Shown one piece after another: positions 34,691 to 48,847 of a stretch of 64,000 nt of DNA; position 1 is the stretch's first letter, and every line of letters starts with the position of its first letter. Under the pieces are notes generated by a model. That model did no database searches, was not told the origin of the DNA, and worked only from the letters and a program-made list of their open reading frames with translations. Origin of the DNA: Anseranas semipalmata (lineage: Eukaryota > Chordata > Aves > Anseriformes > Anseranatidae); the NCBI GenBank assembly GCA_013399115.1, contig VXAA01005603.1, positions 49,991 to 113,990 on the forward strand. Reading direction: 5' to 3'. Made by a program: the position numbers and the translations under genes.

Positions 34691-37600
34691 AAGCTATTCC
34701 ACCTGAAAATACGGGCTATTATTGCCAGGTTTCTACCTCATGAATGCCAACTTCAAGTAGGTATTCTGGATTTGTTCTGCTTTGGAGATGCAAAAAAGAA
34801 AAGTAACTTGGTAGGGAAAAATGTTCTTAGTGTCTGGAGTAGAAGGGAAAATTAATTAAGAAGATGGGTTTCATACTTGAGAAAGGAAGCTACTTTATCT
34901 ACCTATGTTCTTTCACCTTCTTTCTGAAGTACAAAAAGGTATTGAAATGTTGTTACTGAAATGTTATTATTGAAACCTTATTGAAATATTGTGGGATTAT
35001 TTCCATAGTTTCACAGATTGAAATAGAAATCTAAGTGAAGGACATGTACACAGCTATTTTGTAAGTAATAGACTAACTAGTTTTATATTGCAGTAACTGA
35101 AACATCTCCAACAATTACATCAACTTAATAAATACACTGTATGCTTCTATAAAATGTAAAATGTGTTAGCATGTTGACCAATCTGAGGGATATATTAAAC
35201 CTTTAACAAGTGTCACATGCTTTATAGTGCCTGTATTTTCTTTAAAAAAAAAAAATCTGATCCTTATTTCCACTGTATAACAAAGATGCTTACATTTCTT
35301 AATCATTGCTGGAAATAAAATAGTTAAAATGACTCTTCCAGTATCACTCAAGGCTGAGTACGAAGGTTTCCATTATAAGTTGCACAAAAAGTTCTTATCT
35401 ACACTTTGGAAGCAGGTGAAACTCCTGTGTGCCATATTAGTAAGCGTGTAGTTTCCTTTCAGCGTTATCTAAATATCTAATTTACTTTTCCTTTATACTT
35501 ACTCTGAAAAAGCAACTGACAAAAACTACCATTTCTTAGACTGCATCTTGCATACATATACCATCCAGCATTACGTGCTTGTCTCTTAACTTTCCTTCTT
35601 TTCTCCTCCCAAAAGATAACTTTCCTGATCTGGTGGAATTCTTTCCTCATTGTCCTGTATCGAAGCATAGCTTATCTGCATCGGTACTTACCTGGTCTAA
35701 TTCAGATGTTAAAGTAGTGTTGCAAAAGGGCACTATCATTGCTGTATCAGTAATATTTAGGTCACTGCAAGTGAATTATTGTCACAAGAATATTCTGGAT
35801 ATTGAAATGTTTTTAAACTGTCATTAAGCCATTGAAAAACCTTTACAAATAAATTAGCACATAGATGTTATTTGTGTGCTGCACACCAAGCTAAGTGCTG
35901 GCTGTATAACTTCAAGATAATAGCAGTAATTTGCCCATTTAGATCTAGCTAAAAGAACTTTTTTTCATGATAGATTTAATTTACTAGTGGAATAATAAGT
36001 AGACAAGGTGCAGGTTTAGACCTTTTTTTCACATAAAGCACCCAAATTAAGGTGAAATGTTTATTACAAGAAAGAAACTGCTGAATTTGGCTCTCTTCAT
36101 TTGTAAACTAGGTAGGAACACAGAGGATCCTTGTCCTGAGGTGTGGGATCTGAGGAGATATTTTCTCTTCAACCAACAACCCCCGTAAGCTGGAGAGGTC
36201 ACCAGCTTTGGGCAATGCATGTGATACGACAAACATCTCGAAAATAAAAAAATTATTATTTGACACTTACTCTCCATATAATTTAATAGAAGAGAGGGAA
36301 ATAGGAGAGTGATTTTTGGGGTCCGTGTTAGCTCAGGCGACTGTTTTGACCTCGTGACAGTCAATCCCGAGGCACAGCAAGAGCAATATTAGTGTGCAGA
36401 TTAGTGAAAGCTGATTGGCGAAAGCAGCAGCAGTGCCCATGTTTGCAGACGTGACCACTTAAAGCTAATAAGATTATAATAATTTACATAGAATCTACTT
36501 AAGCACAGGTGGTGAAAGTAGTAGCGAGGCAACAGAAAAAAAAAAAAAAGGTACAGAGCTTAAATACAGAGAAGGTATGAGGAGAATTGTGGTGAAACAT
36601 GCGCTGTGTGTGGTAATGGTAATTGCCTGGCACAGCGGAGTCTGGCTGCTTTCACACAGGGCCTTGTGTTCATCTCTGTCCTTGATGCTGATATTCCTGT
36701 TTACACTTCAGCTGAATGGCAATCAAAGACCAAACTCCACCGAGAAGCATTACTTACCTGGTCGTTACATTCAACTATTTTTGCAGCTGGGAGTAAATAT
36801 CAAGACTTTTGACAGCTTCTTGTAAAACCCGTGCAGGAATTTTTCGATGACATATGCACGTTTCATTTTACTGTCTGGAGGACTCCATTTGCACAGAGGA
36901 ATATATATCATTCGGTCTCCAGAACAATTTTATGTTTTGAAAGCTTAAAAAATTCTCTGAAACAGCATCAGATTGCTTTGTTGTGGATGACTTGATTGGA
37001 AAATAGCACATACCGCCCTGCCTGCTTTGCATTTGTTACCTAACTGGAGTCAGTTTAGCTTGGAGAGGCGTGGAAAAAAGCAAGGGATTGAAAACAATTC
37101 TTAATTAATCCCAGGAAAATTCTGGCAAATCTCATCTTAGTGTATGTTGTATATATCTTTTAACTTCATATCATTCCGATAGCACAGACAAAAAACAATT
37201 TTTCATTTCACGATGATACTTTGGTTTGTCAATAGCAAGGTTTGGGGTTTACCTCATTTTAGCACATGCAAAATATGAAATGTGTGTGGTTTGTGATTTT
37301 TTTTCTTTCTTTTTTTTTTCCTTTTCTTTTTAAAAACTTGTTTTCTGTGACTTGTTTTCTAAGAAGAAGAAATTCCAATGTTGTGTTAGTTAAATGGAGC
37401 TTTGAAGTGCTTTTATGAAATAGTCTTTTAGTACCAATAGTTTTATGCCAGTGGTGATAACAGTGGTGACAATTATTTTTTCTCCAGTAAAATATAAGTC
37501 TTTGGCTTGTTTAAATATACTATTTGAACAGAGTAAGCTGTCCTCTGTTCTAGATTATTCTATGCTCTTTCTTCAGGTAAAAAAAAAAAAAAAGAAGAAG

Positions 37601-38771
37601 AAACAAAAGCAAAACAAGGACACAGCCTAAGGCTTACTTTGTTATTTCTCTTGACTAACATATAAGGACCTTGGGTCCTACTTCTTCTGCGCTTCAGAGG
37701 GCAGCTGAACAGATTAATTTGTGTATGTTGTATGTTATTATATGCTTTTAAGTCCTCAGCAGTCTGACACAACATACAGACTCCATCCTGAAAAGTCAGG
37801 AACAGTCTGATCTGAAGCCAACAAAGCATTTACGCATAATCTTTACAGTTAAGGACATGAATGGAGCCTTGGACTTAACATTAGGTAAGGCAATTCAGAG
37901 AACTGCAAGATTAAGTGTTTAATCCAAACCATCATTGCTGTGGTGTTAACTAACAAATAAACTGTCTTCCCACGGTGGTATAGTCTCATAAATATTCTCA
38001 TATTTATGGATTAGTTTGGGGTTGCAATTAGTTTTCAATAGAGCACTTCTTGTGTGTTGTTTTTGTTTGTTTGGTTGGTTTTGGTTTAAAATATTTCTTC
38101 TCATAAGTTAGAGAGGAATATTAACACCACAGAAACATTTTTTTTTATAGCTCATGAAAATATAAAAGAATATCTTAGATTTCCTAGAATATTTAATGGG
38201 CTTCAGTTCTGTTTTAAATAACTTTGGTCCTAGTAGCATACTTTTCTTCTGTTTTTTGGTTGTTTTTTTTTTTGTTGTTGTTGTTGTTGTTTTGTTTTTT
38301 GTAGGTAGAATCAGTCTTTCAGAAATAAATTATTTTCAAGTTGGACTGTTCACAAGGTGTGATAAAATCTATATCAGAAAATAATCTGCTGAAATACGTC
38401 TCTGTACAATTCATGTATTTGTATACTACTATTACTTTTTTCAAATGCAGACTGGTATCTGACGTGGTCTCCAAGAAATTCACTCTGTGGAATAGAGACA
38501 GCTTTGTGGATCCCTGTTCAGGAGATGCTGACAGCTTTGCTCATGGGGCTAGTGCCCTTTCCTGGTACCATGTTCCTAGAGTCAGTAATTGTTTCTCCTT
38601 TTTCCCCATGAGTATGTTTAGTCTTATAAATTTGTGAAAGGGCTAACATCCATTGTGCTTTCTTATAGGTATTGTTCAAGTTCAAGGTGCTATCTGGCTG
38701 TTTTCATAGTGTTGCTGTAAGCTGCAACCTAAGTAAAAAGGCATCATGCCTGATACTACCCACCTAAATAC
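34691..38771. other. Non-coding stretch with A/T tracts
   Basis: No gene or dispersed element was recognised. Homopolymers and simple repeats: A14 at 36536-36549, a T/C tract at 37297-37331, A15 plus AAG units at 37579-37605, and T-rich plus TTG units at 38263-38300. Open frames (for example 36047-36364, minus, 105 codons) lack domains. Confidence 0.6.
38263..38300. repeat. T-rich tract with (TTG)n
   Basis: T11 followed by six to seven TTG units and a further T-rich run. Confidence 0.85.
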
Positions 38772-38910
38772 ACCTGGCTCGCTGAATGACCTTGAATAGG
38801 TCATTTTATTTCTCTGTTCATCCTGTGATCTATAAACTGGAGATAATAAAACATATATCCACCTTTGCAAAAGCTCTTTGAAAATCCATGGGAAAAGGTA
38901 TCCCATAAGG
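38772..38910 (+). mobile_element. MIR-like ancient SINE
   Basis: Successive blocks follow the MIR core and 3' pattern in order. 'ctgaatgaccttgaataggtca' minus its ends corresponds to the core (TGTGTGACCTTGGGCAAGTC type). Next comes 'tttctctgttcatcctgtg' for the CTCTGTGCCTCAGTTTCC part, then 'ctataaactggagataata' for the ATCTGTAAAATGGGGATAATA part. Then 'ccacctttgcaaaagctctt' with 'tgaaaatcc' matches the AAGCGCTTTGAGATCC end found in amniote MIR families. About 25-30% of positions differ by eye. The 5' tRNA-derived head is not recognisable. MIR-type elements were active before the amniote radiation, so this copy is very old and could be exapted. Confidence 0.75.
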
Positions 38911-39570
38911 TCAAAATATGAATTATTTATTGTTACATGACATGCACAGCATGCAGACTGTAGGGTTATAGAAATCCTGTCTGTTCCTTTCCCCCCGAGA
39001 ATAGAAGTCACAGCTTCAGAACTCTACTTAGAGAAGAAGTATTCGTTATATGAAATCTAATATAATCTTTGTGTGTATGAGTATGTGATAATATTGAAAC
39101 TTTGGTATCTCCAAGGAATTGGTTCAAGTGTTAGTACCCAGCTGACTCTAATGAGTGCAAATGCAGTTTTCAAAATAATAAACACTTTAAAAACTAAAGA
39201 ACAAATAAAAGGAGATTAGAAAAAATAGTCAAAGGTGGAGGGAAGACTGGGTTTTGAAGTACAAGAACTAGAATTTCATGAGATCAAAACTGTGGCAAAC
39301 TTACCACACGGTGAAGGATCACTTGACTTCCAGCTGATTGCTAATACTAATAGCCATTATCCATTCTCTGATATTTGAAATGCCAGCTGTATGGTTTGAA
39401 AGGAACTAATATTTTTAGTACAATTCCTAGGGTTTGTTGTAGGTCCTAGTTGTCATCAAAATACGGAAGGGGAAAAACGTCGCAGTCAGTGCTTACTATG
39501 CATATTATTTCAATCATTTAGGGATGTGTTATTCAAGATTTTATATTTTTATATATAGACATATATATCT

Positions 39571-39588
39571 ACACACACACACACACAA
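39571..39588. repeat. (CA)n dinucleotide repeat
   Basis: About eight AC units, preceded by a short TA-rich run (39541-39569). Confidence 0.9.
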
Positions 39589-41148
39589 CATATTGAAAGC
39601 AAGAATAGGCATATTCCAAGTCATTTTGGGCTTTGTACTTCAGTGTGAACATCTTCAACGCTACTTGGAAATCAGTAGGCAACTAACACAGGTTTTGAAG
39701 GATTGGTGTGCATGATCCTGCTGAGATATGCTACTTTATAATTGGATTTCTCTCCTGTGTATCAGTTTTGGCTTCTGGATGAGTTTAAGGAATGGTCTTC
39801 AGCAGAACACACTCATAAGTTATCTAGCCTTCAGATCCATGACATTAGCATAAATTTAAAGTGCTTGGCCTTTAATCCAAGTCCAAATATTAGGTCAGAA
39901 TTATACCCAGCTAAATCCAAATAAGCCTTTAACTATTTGGGAAAGGCCCAGGGTTTCTAACACTGACAATAGAGGCAAGAGGATTCTTGCACAAATTCTG
40001 AATCTCCCCTGGGGATAACAGACTTCTGGATAACTTTTGTTCTCTGCTGTACTATTGGATGAAGTGCAGCTTTACACCTGAAGTCACATCCAGTTGAAAA
40101 GACCGTGGGGAGATGTTACTAGAAAGAAAATTGTGATGGAGAAGGGAAGCAGTGCTATGCCCAAGTAAGAGATTTTTGAGAAAAAATTTCAAAGAAAAAT
40201 TACTTACATATGTCTTAATACACTTGGTTTAGAAGTCTATACTTTTGGGCCACAGTAAATTGTCTGATTAAAAGCCATCATCTGCTCTGAAATATTTCCC
40301 TTCATGTTGCCTTCCATCTTGGTCCTTTTCCATTATGCTTTAGGCATCATTTGGCTTGTTCTTTGCATTTATTTGATAATTTCATCCAGCACTCTTCTCA
40401 GATGTAGAGCTTGAGGACTTTGCTGGTCTAATTTTTACTTATCTGTCCACTGCTCTGGCTCTGAGAGTGGCTGAGATGCTGCAGGATATATATTAATAAA
40501 GGTAATTCATCTATATAAATTTATGTATAGCATAGATATTAAGTGAGTGCAATATATTAAAGATTGCAGGGATCCTATGTCACGGAAGCTTTCTAAATAC
40601 CTAAAACGTATAAATGGATACTTTATCACTTCCTATTCTTTCCGCCATCTTTCTCAATAATCTCTATTGTAAATACAAATGTTAGTGTCAGTGTAATGTA
40701 GGGGTACCCAGCTTGACCTTCCTTTTGCTGTTTTTTTGCCTTGTATTATGGAATATTTAAACTCATAAAATGATATTGCCACCACAGAAGTTTTAAAACC
40801 CTGCTTTTGTAGTACAGAAGAAAAACATTGCAGCCAGGAGCTGTAATCTCATGTTGCCTGCTTTTCTAAAATTGAGGTGCTTTAATTGACCCTGTTAGTT
40901 CCCAGTGCACCACTCATTGCTTCCACTGGAGGTTCTCCCTTCTTGCTGCTGTCAAAAAGTGTTCTTACACTTACCTCTCCTCAGTGCCATCTAGTATAAG
41001 CTTCTAAATAGTATGTACAGCTAGCATATTCAGAATTGTGTTGAATCCAAAGTCCCCAGGCAGCTGGCGATTTCAGAAATTGCCTCTCTTGGCTAATAGG
41101 GGCATAGAGTAATATCTAGTGGCTTCTTTCCAAAGTAGGTGTTTTTTC

Positions 41149-41174
41149 GTTTGTTTTGTTTTGTTTTGTTTTTG
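41149..41174. repeat. (TTTTG)n repeat
   Basis: About five TTTTG-type units, slightly imperfect at both ends. Confidence 0.85.
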
Positions 41175-44100
41175 ATTTCTTTTACTTTGGATGTCTTTGC
41201 TTTCTGATTTGTAAGGGTTTACATTTCTGGAGAGTCATCACTGTATGTTGCACCCACTGTCATGTAAGATTCAAAAAAATGAAAAATCTCTGAAAAAAAG
41301 GCCTGTTTCAAGAAAAACAGACAAAAAAACCTTCAGCTGCCTCATAATACTTTAACTTTCTTTGAACTTTCTTTCGGTGGTAACATCAGCAGTGTCAAAC
41401 ATGCTTATCAAGATAATTGCTCCAGTTTGAGATAAAGCTCTCTTTAATATTTATTAACAGCCTTAGTTCACTTAAACTATATTCTATCCACCCCTGTTAG
41501 GCTTTTGTCTGGGAGAACAAGTGACTGTCCCTGAACGTCAGTTCTGCCAAGCTAAGTTTGAAGCCATTTCCAAAGTCTGACTGGCTGTCAGAGCATCTGT
41601 GTAGATCTCCCAGAACAATAGCATCCCAAATCCACAACTCCCATCGTGTGCAATAAACGGAAAGTCAATCCTTCTGACACAGAGGATCCTGCATGGCCTT
41701 ATCTATCAAAATTAGCATCACAGCATCATCTGTAAATCAGTTGATCCAAATGCACGTTATAGAACAAAGCTGCAAGTTGTCCTCCTTTTGAAATGCTGCT
41801 CAGTGTGTGAGGCTGAATTGCACCTGGGGGAAGGGAACGGTCGTTCAATTGGTGTTGGAAGTGGCCCTCTGTGGCACCCTGCCTCTCAGGTGGAGATGTA
41901 GTTTGGAAGTACAGATCACATCAGTTCGCTGGCCATTGCTTTGGTTGTCTGTTGGCTTGTGGTTGAAATTTTGACTTTTGAAGGCCATAAATGACTTTAC
42001 AGCCTGATTATTTGAGAGGTCATCTCTGTCTTCCTTCGCTATACTGCAGTTAAAACTGTCAGCAAAATCTTCTCTCTGAGGCCTTTTTGTCCTGAAATGT
42101 CACATATCCCACCTATTTTCTCTGTAGTATTGGGTAGGATGAACAGGAGAAAGGACAGTTCATTTCGGGGGCTTGGCTGATTTCTTTTCAAAGGGATACC
42201 CTGCTGATTCAGGGCAAATGACTTATACGATAGTATTTATTATTACATTATTAACTTGAAGCTTTGAAAATATGAGGTCTTAAGAACCTGGGACAGACAA
42301 TTTGTAAACATCTAAATAACTCATAAATCTCCTTATTAAGGGTGATTTGCGAAGTTTTAAGAAATAGTCCTTTGAAATGTGAAGTACTACAGTTTCAAGA
42401 TGAGAGAGTCATGACAACCGTATGTTTGGAAGAAAAAGATGGGAGCCTGTCAAAAGCAAATAAACAAAATAACAGTGTATTCTTCCAAACATGACTTTTC
42501 TCCCCATTTAACTGACCTTGTATCATCTTGTTCCTCAGTACAACACGCTCAAGCACAGTCTTCAAGAAAATAACAGCACAGTCTATGTTGTTGATAGTTT
42601 TGTTATATTACTGTATGGTAATATTTTTGAGATAGCTCCATGAAAAATTTTTTAAGTGTAAACATGGTCAGAGCCACTAATTTTACTTTGAGGAAAGACC
42701 CGTCAGCCCTATGATATGCAGTTGTCAGCAGTGTAATGTGCCTGCCATCTATTTTCAAATCTTGTGTCTGACTTTAACTTTTCATATTGCTGTACAGGAT
42801 AACACTGATGTGTATGTGTAGAAGTTCTCAGGATGTGACAGTATTTTCTATATGTTATGAATATTTCAGAGGAAAATGATTGAGCTGTATGCTGTTTCTG
42901 AGCCTTTCCCTTCTGTCATATGTATGCACATACTCTGCAGTTCATTTTAGGGAAAGCCCAGAGCAAACAAGTTGAGGACTATATTTCTGTTTTGGAGTTC
43001 AGCACGTTGAACTTTTCTCCTAGAATTAGCAATAGACCCAAGTCCTGACATGCTTACTCTCTTATTGTTGAGTTAAATATTCAACTCTAAACACTCATTT
43101 GAGATTGCGTAGCATTTTAATTCAAAATTAGATCTCTGTTAGACTGTTGTGTCTCGTTTCTGCTGTGAATAATTACTTGCATAGTTAAATTTTGCTCTTT
43201 CTTTATTCAGATAAAATGATTATTTTCTTCCATGATTTAGAGCTGCCATTTGTTAATACTGGCATTAGCAGAAAACTTGTACTGTTGTGAGAGAAGTAAA
43301 CAAGTCCTGTTTCTGTTGAACACATAACTGTCATTGTTTTAAATATTCCTGAATATCCCACGTGCAGTGATTGTCGTTGTATTAGCACAAGTTTGTTTGC
43401 TTGTTTGTTTCTTTTATTCTCGCCATGTAAAATTTGAAGATCTGAATTTTCACAATATTTCAGTTAAATCTCAATTTTGCCACATCAGCCTCACTAGAAA
43501 AAGGAACAGTTTAGGAATTGTCCTAATGTTGATTTTATTTTGTTTTAGATTATTTAAATATTTGATTTTAAATCAAATGAATTCCAACTGCTGATACTTT
43601 TCCTTTCACTTTTGTTTTACTTGGTAGGCTGCAGTCTTCGGCTCTTGGTTTTCTCATCAAATACTGTTATTTGTGACGGGAATTTTCAGGAGTATTTGTG
43701 TTTAGGTTAGTTAAACCTTTTTTTTTTTTTTCACCACAATTCTGTCTGATGCTGATACAAATCATTACCAGAACAATTAAAACTTTTAATAGAAAAGCTA
43801 TCTTTCTTTAGTTTCTCTTTTATATTTTTCATCATACACTGATGTTCTGGATACTTAATAATCAGGCTTTATACCAAAATTTGGCATGGCCCTGCTCTAG
43901 CAACATGACTGTTACTATGTACGAAATTCCTAATGATTAAGGCAAGAGGTGAGCCCTCGGTGTTTACTGTTCTTCTCTGTTTGTTGTTCATCATTTACAC
44001 TGACTTAGTGCTTTCTGATGTGTTCATAAGGTTTAGCTTGAGTGGATGATGCAGCATTAAATTAGCTTCTTATTTATTCTCAGGTTTGCAATGAGCAGCT

Positions 44101-45424
44101 GTCCCAGTGTTCTGGTTTCTCACATGTGAGGCCGGTTATACTGGTAGCATCTCCCTTCTTCAGTGAGGTCCCCTGGAGAGACATGAAAGCCCAGAATTTC
44201 AGGGTCTGCAAGACACAACCCCTCTGTGTTTCCTTCTTGCCACACACAGGAACTGGCTGTTCAGATGCATGGCAGTGTTTGCAAGCCACTGCCAGTTAGA
44301 AGAAGACTGCTGAGAGCAGGACATGAGACTTTCATGACTTAGTGGGAAATGTTAATTTTCTCTTCAGAGAGAGCACTCGGCACAGAGACCCACATATTCA
44401 TCACTAGGTATGGTAGAGTAATTTGCTGTATCCTGAACTAAAGGTAGAGGTCCCACTTGCATTAAACACAACAGTGACTTTCTATTTCAAGGAAAACCAC
44501 AAGCAATGTATCAAATCTTGCTGAGTTCACACAGTGTTGCTTTTATGGCCAGGTGGAGCGTTACGCTATGCTGCCCTGCCTTGCTATCAGAGACCATAAC
44601 ATTTCACCTAATGATTTCTTCCTTAATCCTCTACCTTGATTGAGCCATGGGATGTCATTCAGAGATGTATTTGTCTCTAGCTGAGACTGCATCAAAGAAA
44701 ACCTACCTTATCCTTGGGTGAATTAGAATGAGTTTGTCCCACTGTTAAAAGTAAACATTTTTAGTCTGACTTTTGTGTAATTTAAACTTTTGTCTAACAA
44801 AATTTCAGAATCTTACCATCTGTTGTTCTGCAGGTTTAAAGATCCTTTTGTGATCAGAAGTCTTTCCCCCTACAAGTACTTCTGTTCTGTGATGAGGTGA
44901 CTTCTGATTTCTTGGAATAAAGATACTGAGCTGTTTTTAAAAATATACTCACTGATGAAAGGCACATTTTGTAGAGTTAAAAGTAATTTCTTTAAAAAAA
45001 TTATCCTGGACTTCATAACATAGCTGTATTCTTTTTAAGAAGGGATGGTAGATGTTACTACGATTATATAACATACCATGTTAATACAACCTATTTACTT
45101 CTATTCTGTAGTATTTCCATTCTCGTTCTGGTTTTCTCTGCTTGCTCAACTTCCTGTGTTTAGTTCCTCTCGTGTGTTTTCAGTGTCAGTGGGAGCAATC
45201 TGCTGTCGTGAGATTGTCTGCGGGCTGAGGCCTAGCTCCACCAGAGAGCAGTCCTCTGTGTGTGACCCATAGAGAGCACTGGCAAGTACCCCGAGGCAGA
45301 GGATCCGGCCCTTTATTAGTTTAGAAGAGGAGACACAAGTCTTGAGCCAGCACCAGACCATTTCCCTTTTTCTTCTCTCATGTGCCTTCTTAATTAAAGG
45401 CGGGGGTTGAAGCAGCAGAGGTTT

Positions 45425-45452
45425 AAAAAAAAAAAAAAGAAAAAGAAAAAAA
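45425..45452. repeat. A-rich tract
   Basis: A14, then AAAAAG-type units. A second A14 follows at 45505-45518. No retroposon body was recognised upstream of either tract. Confidence 0.85.
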
Positions 45453-45518
45453 TCCCAACCATTACTCAAAAAGCTCAGTAAACAGGAGTCGTCAAACTTG
45501 TATTAAAAAAAAAAAAAA

Positions 45519-48083
45519 TAGCACTATTGCCAATGGACATGCCCATACAGAACTTAATCGCTATATATAGCACATAGCACAATGTTGAGTTCTCCAGTCA
45601 GATACTGCAGAAACTTGCACACTGAATACTCCATGTGGGTGGTGGTGTGCACAGTTACGAAGTTATGAGAGCCTTGGTAAGCTGTGTTTAAGAAGCATGG
45701 ACATTTTCATACTATAAAGAGAAGTTAACAGTAATATCTGAGATATTAAGAGAGAAGGAGGTTCCCATCTTTTTGTTGTCCTCTGAGGGACAGAAGTCAC
45801 AAGGTACTTAGCAGTGTGTTACTGAGACTGTCAGAAATGCCAAGTGCTAAAAATTCCGGTGGAAGTGCATTCAATATGATTCCAGCAGGAGTCTGTGGTG
45901 TTCATCGTGCCCCGGGGGAAAGTGCAAAGGTCAGAAAAACTAGATTTTATCTCTCGTACCCTTTTTATTTTTCCTCAGCTGGTAAAAGGAAAAAGAAAAA
46001 TCCACTTCATGTTCAAATAGTGGTGGATTAGGAGTTCCTGAACTGGTGAAACGTTAGTGTCATTGACATGTAAGTCAACAGGTTTCCAGTTTTGACTTGA
46101 AAATCCTAACATTTATGTTAGTGTTCACACAGAGGAATTTTATGACCTAATATTTGAAAGCTGTATGTTTGCTTCTACATTTATGGAAAGTTAACACATG
46201 AAAAATCATTGCACTGCCTTTATTCCTGATCTGAGCTGTAATATGCTTATTGTGCTTTCTGGAAGTCAGTCCTAGTCATTTCTGCTTCTCATTTTCTGTG
46301 CTGGTAGATGTCTTTGCCCTTCCAGTCTTTCTCACAAACAGCACTTGACACAGGCTAGTCAGCTTTCCTAAAAGTCAGCGGCCTCCTGTCGAGAGTAAAG
46401 CCTGGAGAGTCAGCTTTGTAATCTTTCCAACACATTTTCAAGTGTCTTACTATTCTGCAGTGTAAACAGCTGCCATCACTGTAGCTGGCAATCTTTGCAC
46501 CCCATTTGCTACGCTGAATTGAGAGGACTGAAGGGCTGATGAAGGTTGAACTGGATTCTCTAGCATGTGGAGAACAGGCAGAGAGAACAAACTAAAAGAA
46601 AGCATGAGACGTTTTGGGACTGCTTTGCCAGTCCTTGCCTGAGGTGCAGGTGTGTTGGAAGAAGGGCAAGCAACAGGTCAGACCCTGTCATGGTGTGTCC
46701 TCGTCTCTGCCCAATTCACTCTTTCTTCTGAAGAGGAAAGAAAGAAAAAAAAGCACCACAAACTCAATAGAACTTCTATAAAATGCATGTAATGAAATCA
46801 GTTTTCTCTTTATCAATTTCAATTATTTTATCATGTTAAAACACAAATTGTAAATGTTTTAGTGAAGGGACAGCTTTTCTGTGTCTACTGCAAAATCATT
46901 TGTGTCTGGGCAAACAAAATAAAGGATTAATTAAATATATTTCTCAGGGAAAACTTTAGATGAACCTCTTCTGCTGTGTAAGAAGTTTATCTTATCCTTA
47001 TAGGAATACTCTGTGGTACCAGAATTTGTTTTAAAGGTCAGCTGCTCATCCCCAAATTATTTGTAGGATTCATTCCTGTGAAACCGTATCAAAAAGGAGA
47101 CACACATTCTATGGTTTCCACTGGACGCATTTATTCAGTGGTTGATAAAACCAAAGAGCCTTTCCTCCTCCTCGGCTGCGTATTTCCTTATTTATCTGCA
47201 GACTGGTGTTTTCTAACAGGAGTATTTTTTGCTCGTTTCTTCTTTCTCTTTTTGTCTGGAATCAGTCTATGTACTGCAGTGCTTTACTCCCTCTTCTCCA
47301 TTCATTTTATCTGTACTGTGTTCTTCACTAAGCAATCTTTTTAATAACATCTGTATACTTCCACTTCTTTCAGTCTTTAATTCACACTTTATGGCTATAA
47401 CAATCCTCTTCTGTTCTCTCCTTTTTATTTACACGTAATTCCTTCCCTAACACAGCCATTATTGTGTTTGTGCTCGCCATATTGTGTTGTCTTTGAATTT
47501 TTATCTCATGTTTCCTGCAAATATCAGCAGTACAGTTCTAGCTCTGGTGTCTGACTGCTGTGCTCCCACTTTTTGCATTTTTTTTAGATTGTACTTCACA
47601 ACTGTAGTATTTTTTTGTATGTTCTTGGGAAAGCTTATTTTACTTCTAGTACTTGTCTATTAATATATTTTATTTAATATCAAATAGCTGTCTGTAGTCT
47701 TCACAGTTTTTCCCACATTTGTATCATTTGCTAATTTAGACAATATGCTTGGTGCTCCTTCCTTCAGTTAATTAATATGGAAAATGCAAACGACAATTTG
47801 CTTTAAGAAAAGAAAGTAGAGATTGCAAAGCAGTTCTTGTTCTTTTGGTATATGTAGCTCAAAATAGCATTCATTTTACTTACCTTATACAATGTGGCAT
47901 TTTGAGATGGAAGGACATACTAAGAAAGAACTGAAAAAATTAACATTCAATTTAGCATATATGTTTATGTTTGGTGAATATTCTATAGTCTCCGTATTGA
48001 ACCGGATTGTTTACTCCTGGACTTAGGGTCTGTCTCACAGATAATCTCTAAAGTACAGAAAAAGGAAGAGTAGAAAAAAGGAT
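45519..48083. other. Non-coding stretch
   Basis: No gene is supported. The part at about 47080-47790 is pyrimidine-rich on the plus strand. Within it, 47718-47775 ('catttgtatcatttgctaat' and following) faintly recalls the reverse strand of an old LINE tail seen in other vertebrates; that resemblance is too weak to call. Confidence 0.55.
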
Positions 48084-48752
48084 TCATTCTGCTGTGGAGA
48101 GGGGTCTCCATTCCAGTTCCAGTTCCTGTGCCCCAGAAAGGTCAGCCCTTGGCTTGGTCATGGCCTTGGAGCAGGGTTCCCCCAGAGCCTGGAGCAGGGC
48201 CTGCTCCTGAATAAGCTTGTCCCTAGAGAGAGGAGTAGGCAGAAAAGGTGATGGGGCAAAGCTGGAGTGCATGGGATAGTCATTAGTTCCTCCCAATGTC
48301 CACCTTGTTCTGCTATGAGTGCAACCACAGTCTCTAACACTAACCTTCTCAGTGTCTGGAGAAACCATAAGTTTATGATCAATCTTGTCTTTAAGGAGAA
48401 TAATGTGGGATAATGGGAGATGATGGAAGTAAAAGGAGAAAATAAAATGTTTCCTCATTAAGACCTGAAAAGAGTAGATGCAAAGCAGCAAAAGTTGTTT
48501 TGCGGGCTTGAAAATTACTTTAAGATGCTTCTTCCAAAGCTTTCTTAAAGTGTTTGCAAACCCCAACACTGAAATAGCAGGTGAAAGGCTGCTGGTCTGT
48601 GCTGTCAGAGGTGTTTGTGCATTTACTTTGCCTTTTGTGTATATAATTTGCCTTTTACAAGTAGGAAACCTCCTGAGCAGTTGCAAATCCAGGTGCAAAC
48701 CCACCTGGGACCTGGCACTATGTAACAGGAGAGATGGGAACTCAGAAGCCAA
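48084..48752 (-). other. 222-codon open frame, probably not a gene
   Basis: This is the longest stop-free run with a start codon in the window. Its translation has no signal peptide, repeated domain or recognised motif. It is Leu/Ser/His/Lys-rich in the middle and mixed at the ends. The sequence lacks a poly-A tail or flanking repeats that would mark a retrocopy, and a 93-codon frame is open on the other strand over the same bases. A frame of this length is mildly unusual in AT-rich DNA but not extraordinary over 64 kb and six frames. A taxon-restricted gene or an old captured sequence remains possible. Confidence 0.12.
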
Positions 48753-48847
48753 AGCTTAGATGGGTTTCCCTGTTGGGCAGTGCATTTAAAAATGCTTCAG
48801 ATGCTTGTCAGGGTACTGAGGTAAAGCAAGATAAATGATGTCACTTT

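Larger units (their letters stand above)
38911..45424. other. Long non-coding stretch
   Basis: No gene is supported. A (CA)n run lies at 39571-39588 and TTTTG units at 41149-41174, with a T12 at about 43720-43731. Remaining sequence is AT-rich and unique-looking. The open frames are short (up to 109 codons at 38682-39011, which overlaps the SINE) and lack domains. Confidence 0.65.

Noticed and set aside
36085..36125. MIR-like 'ctcttcatttgtaaactagg' phrase
   Set aside because: A single 20-base resemblance without the other MIR blocks in order.
47690..47790. Reverse-strand old LINE tail
   Set aside because: Only one short phrase is similar to remembered vertebrate LINE sequence; too little to call an element.
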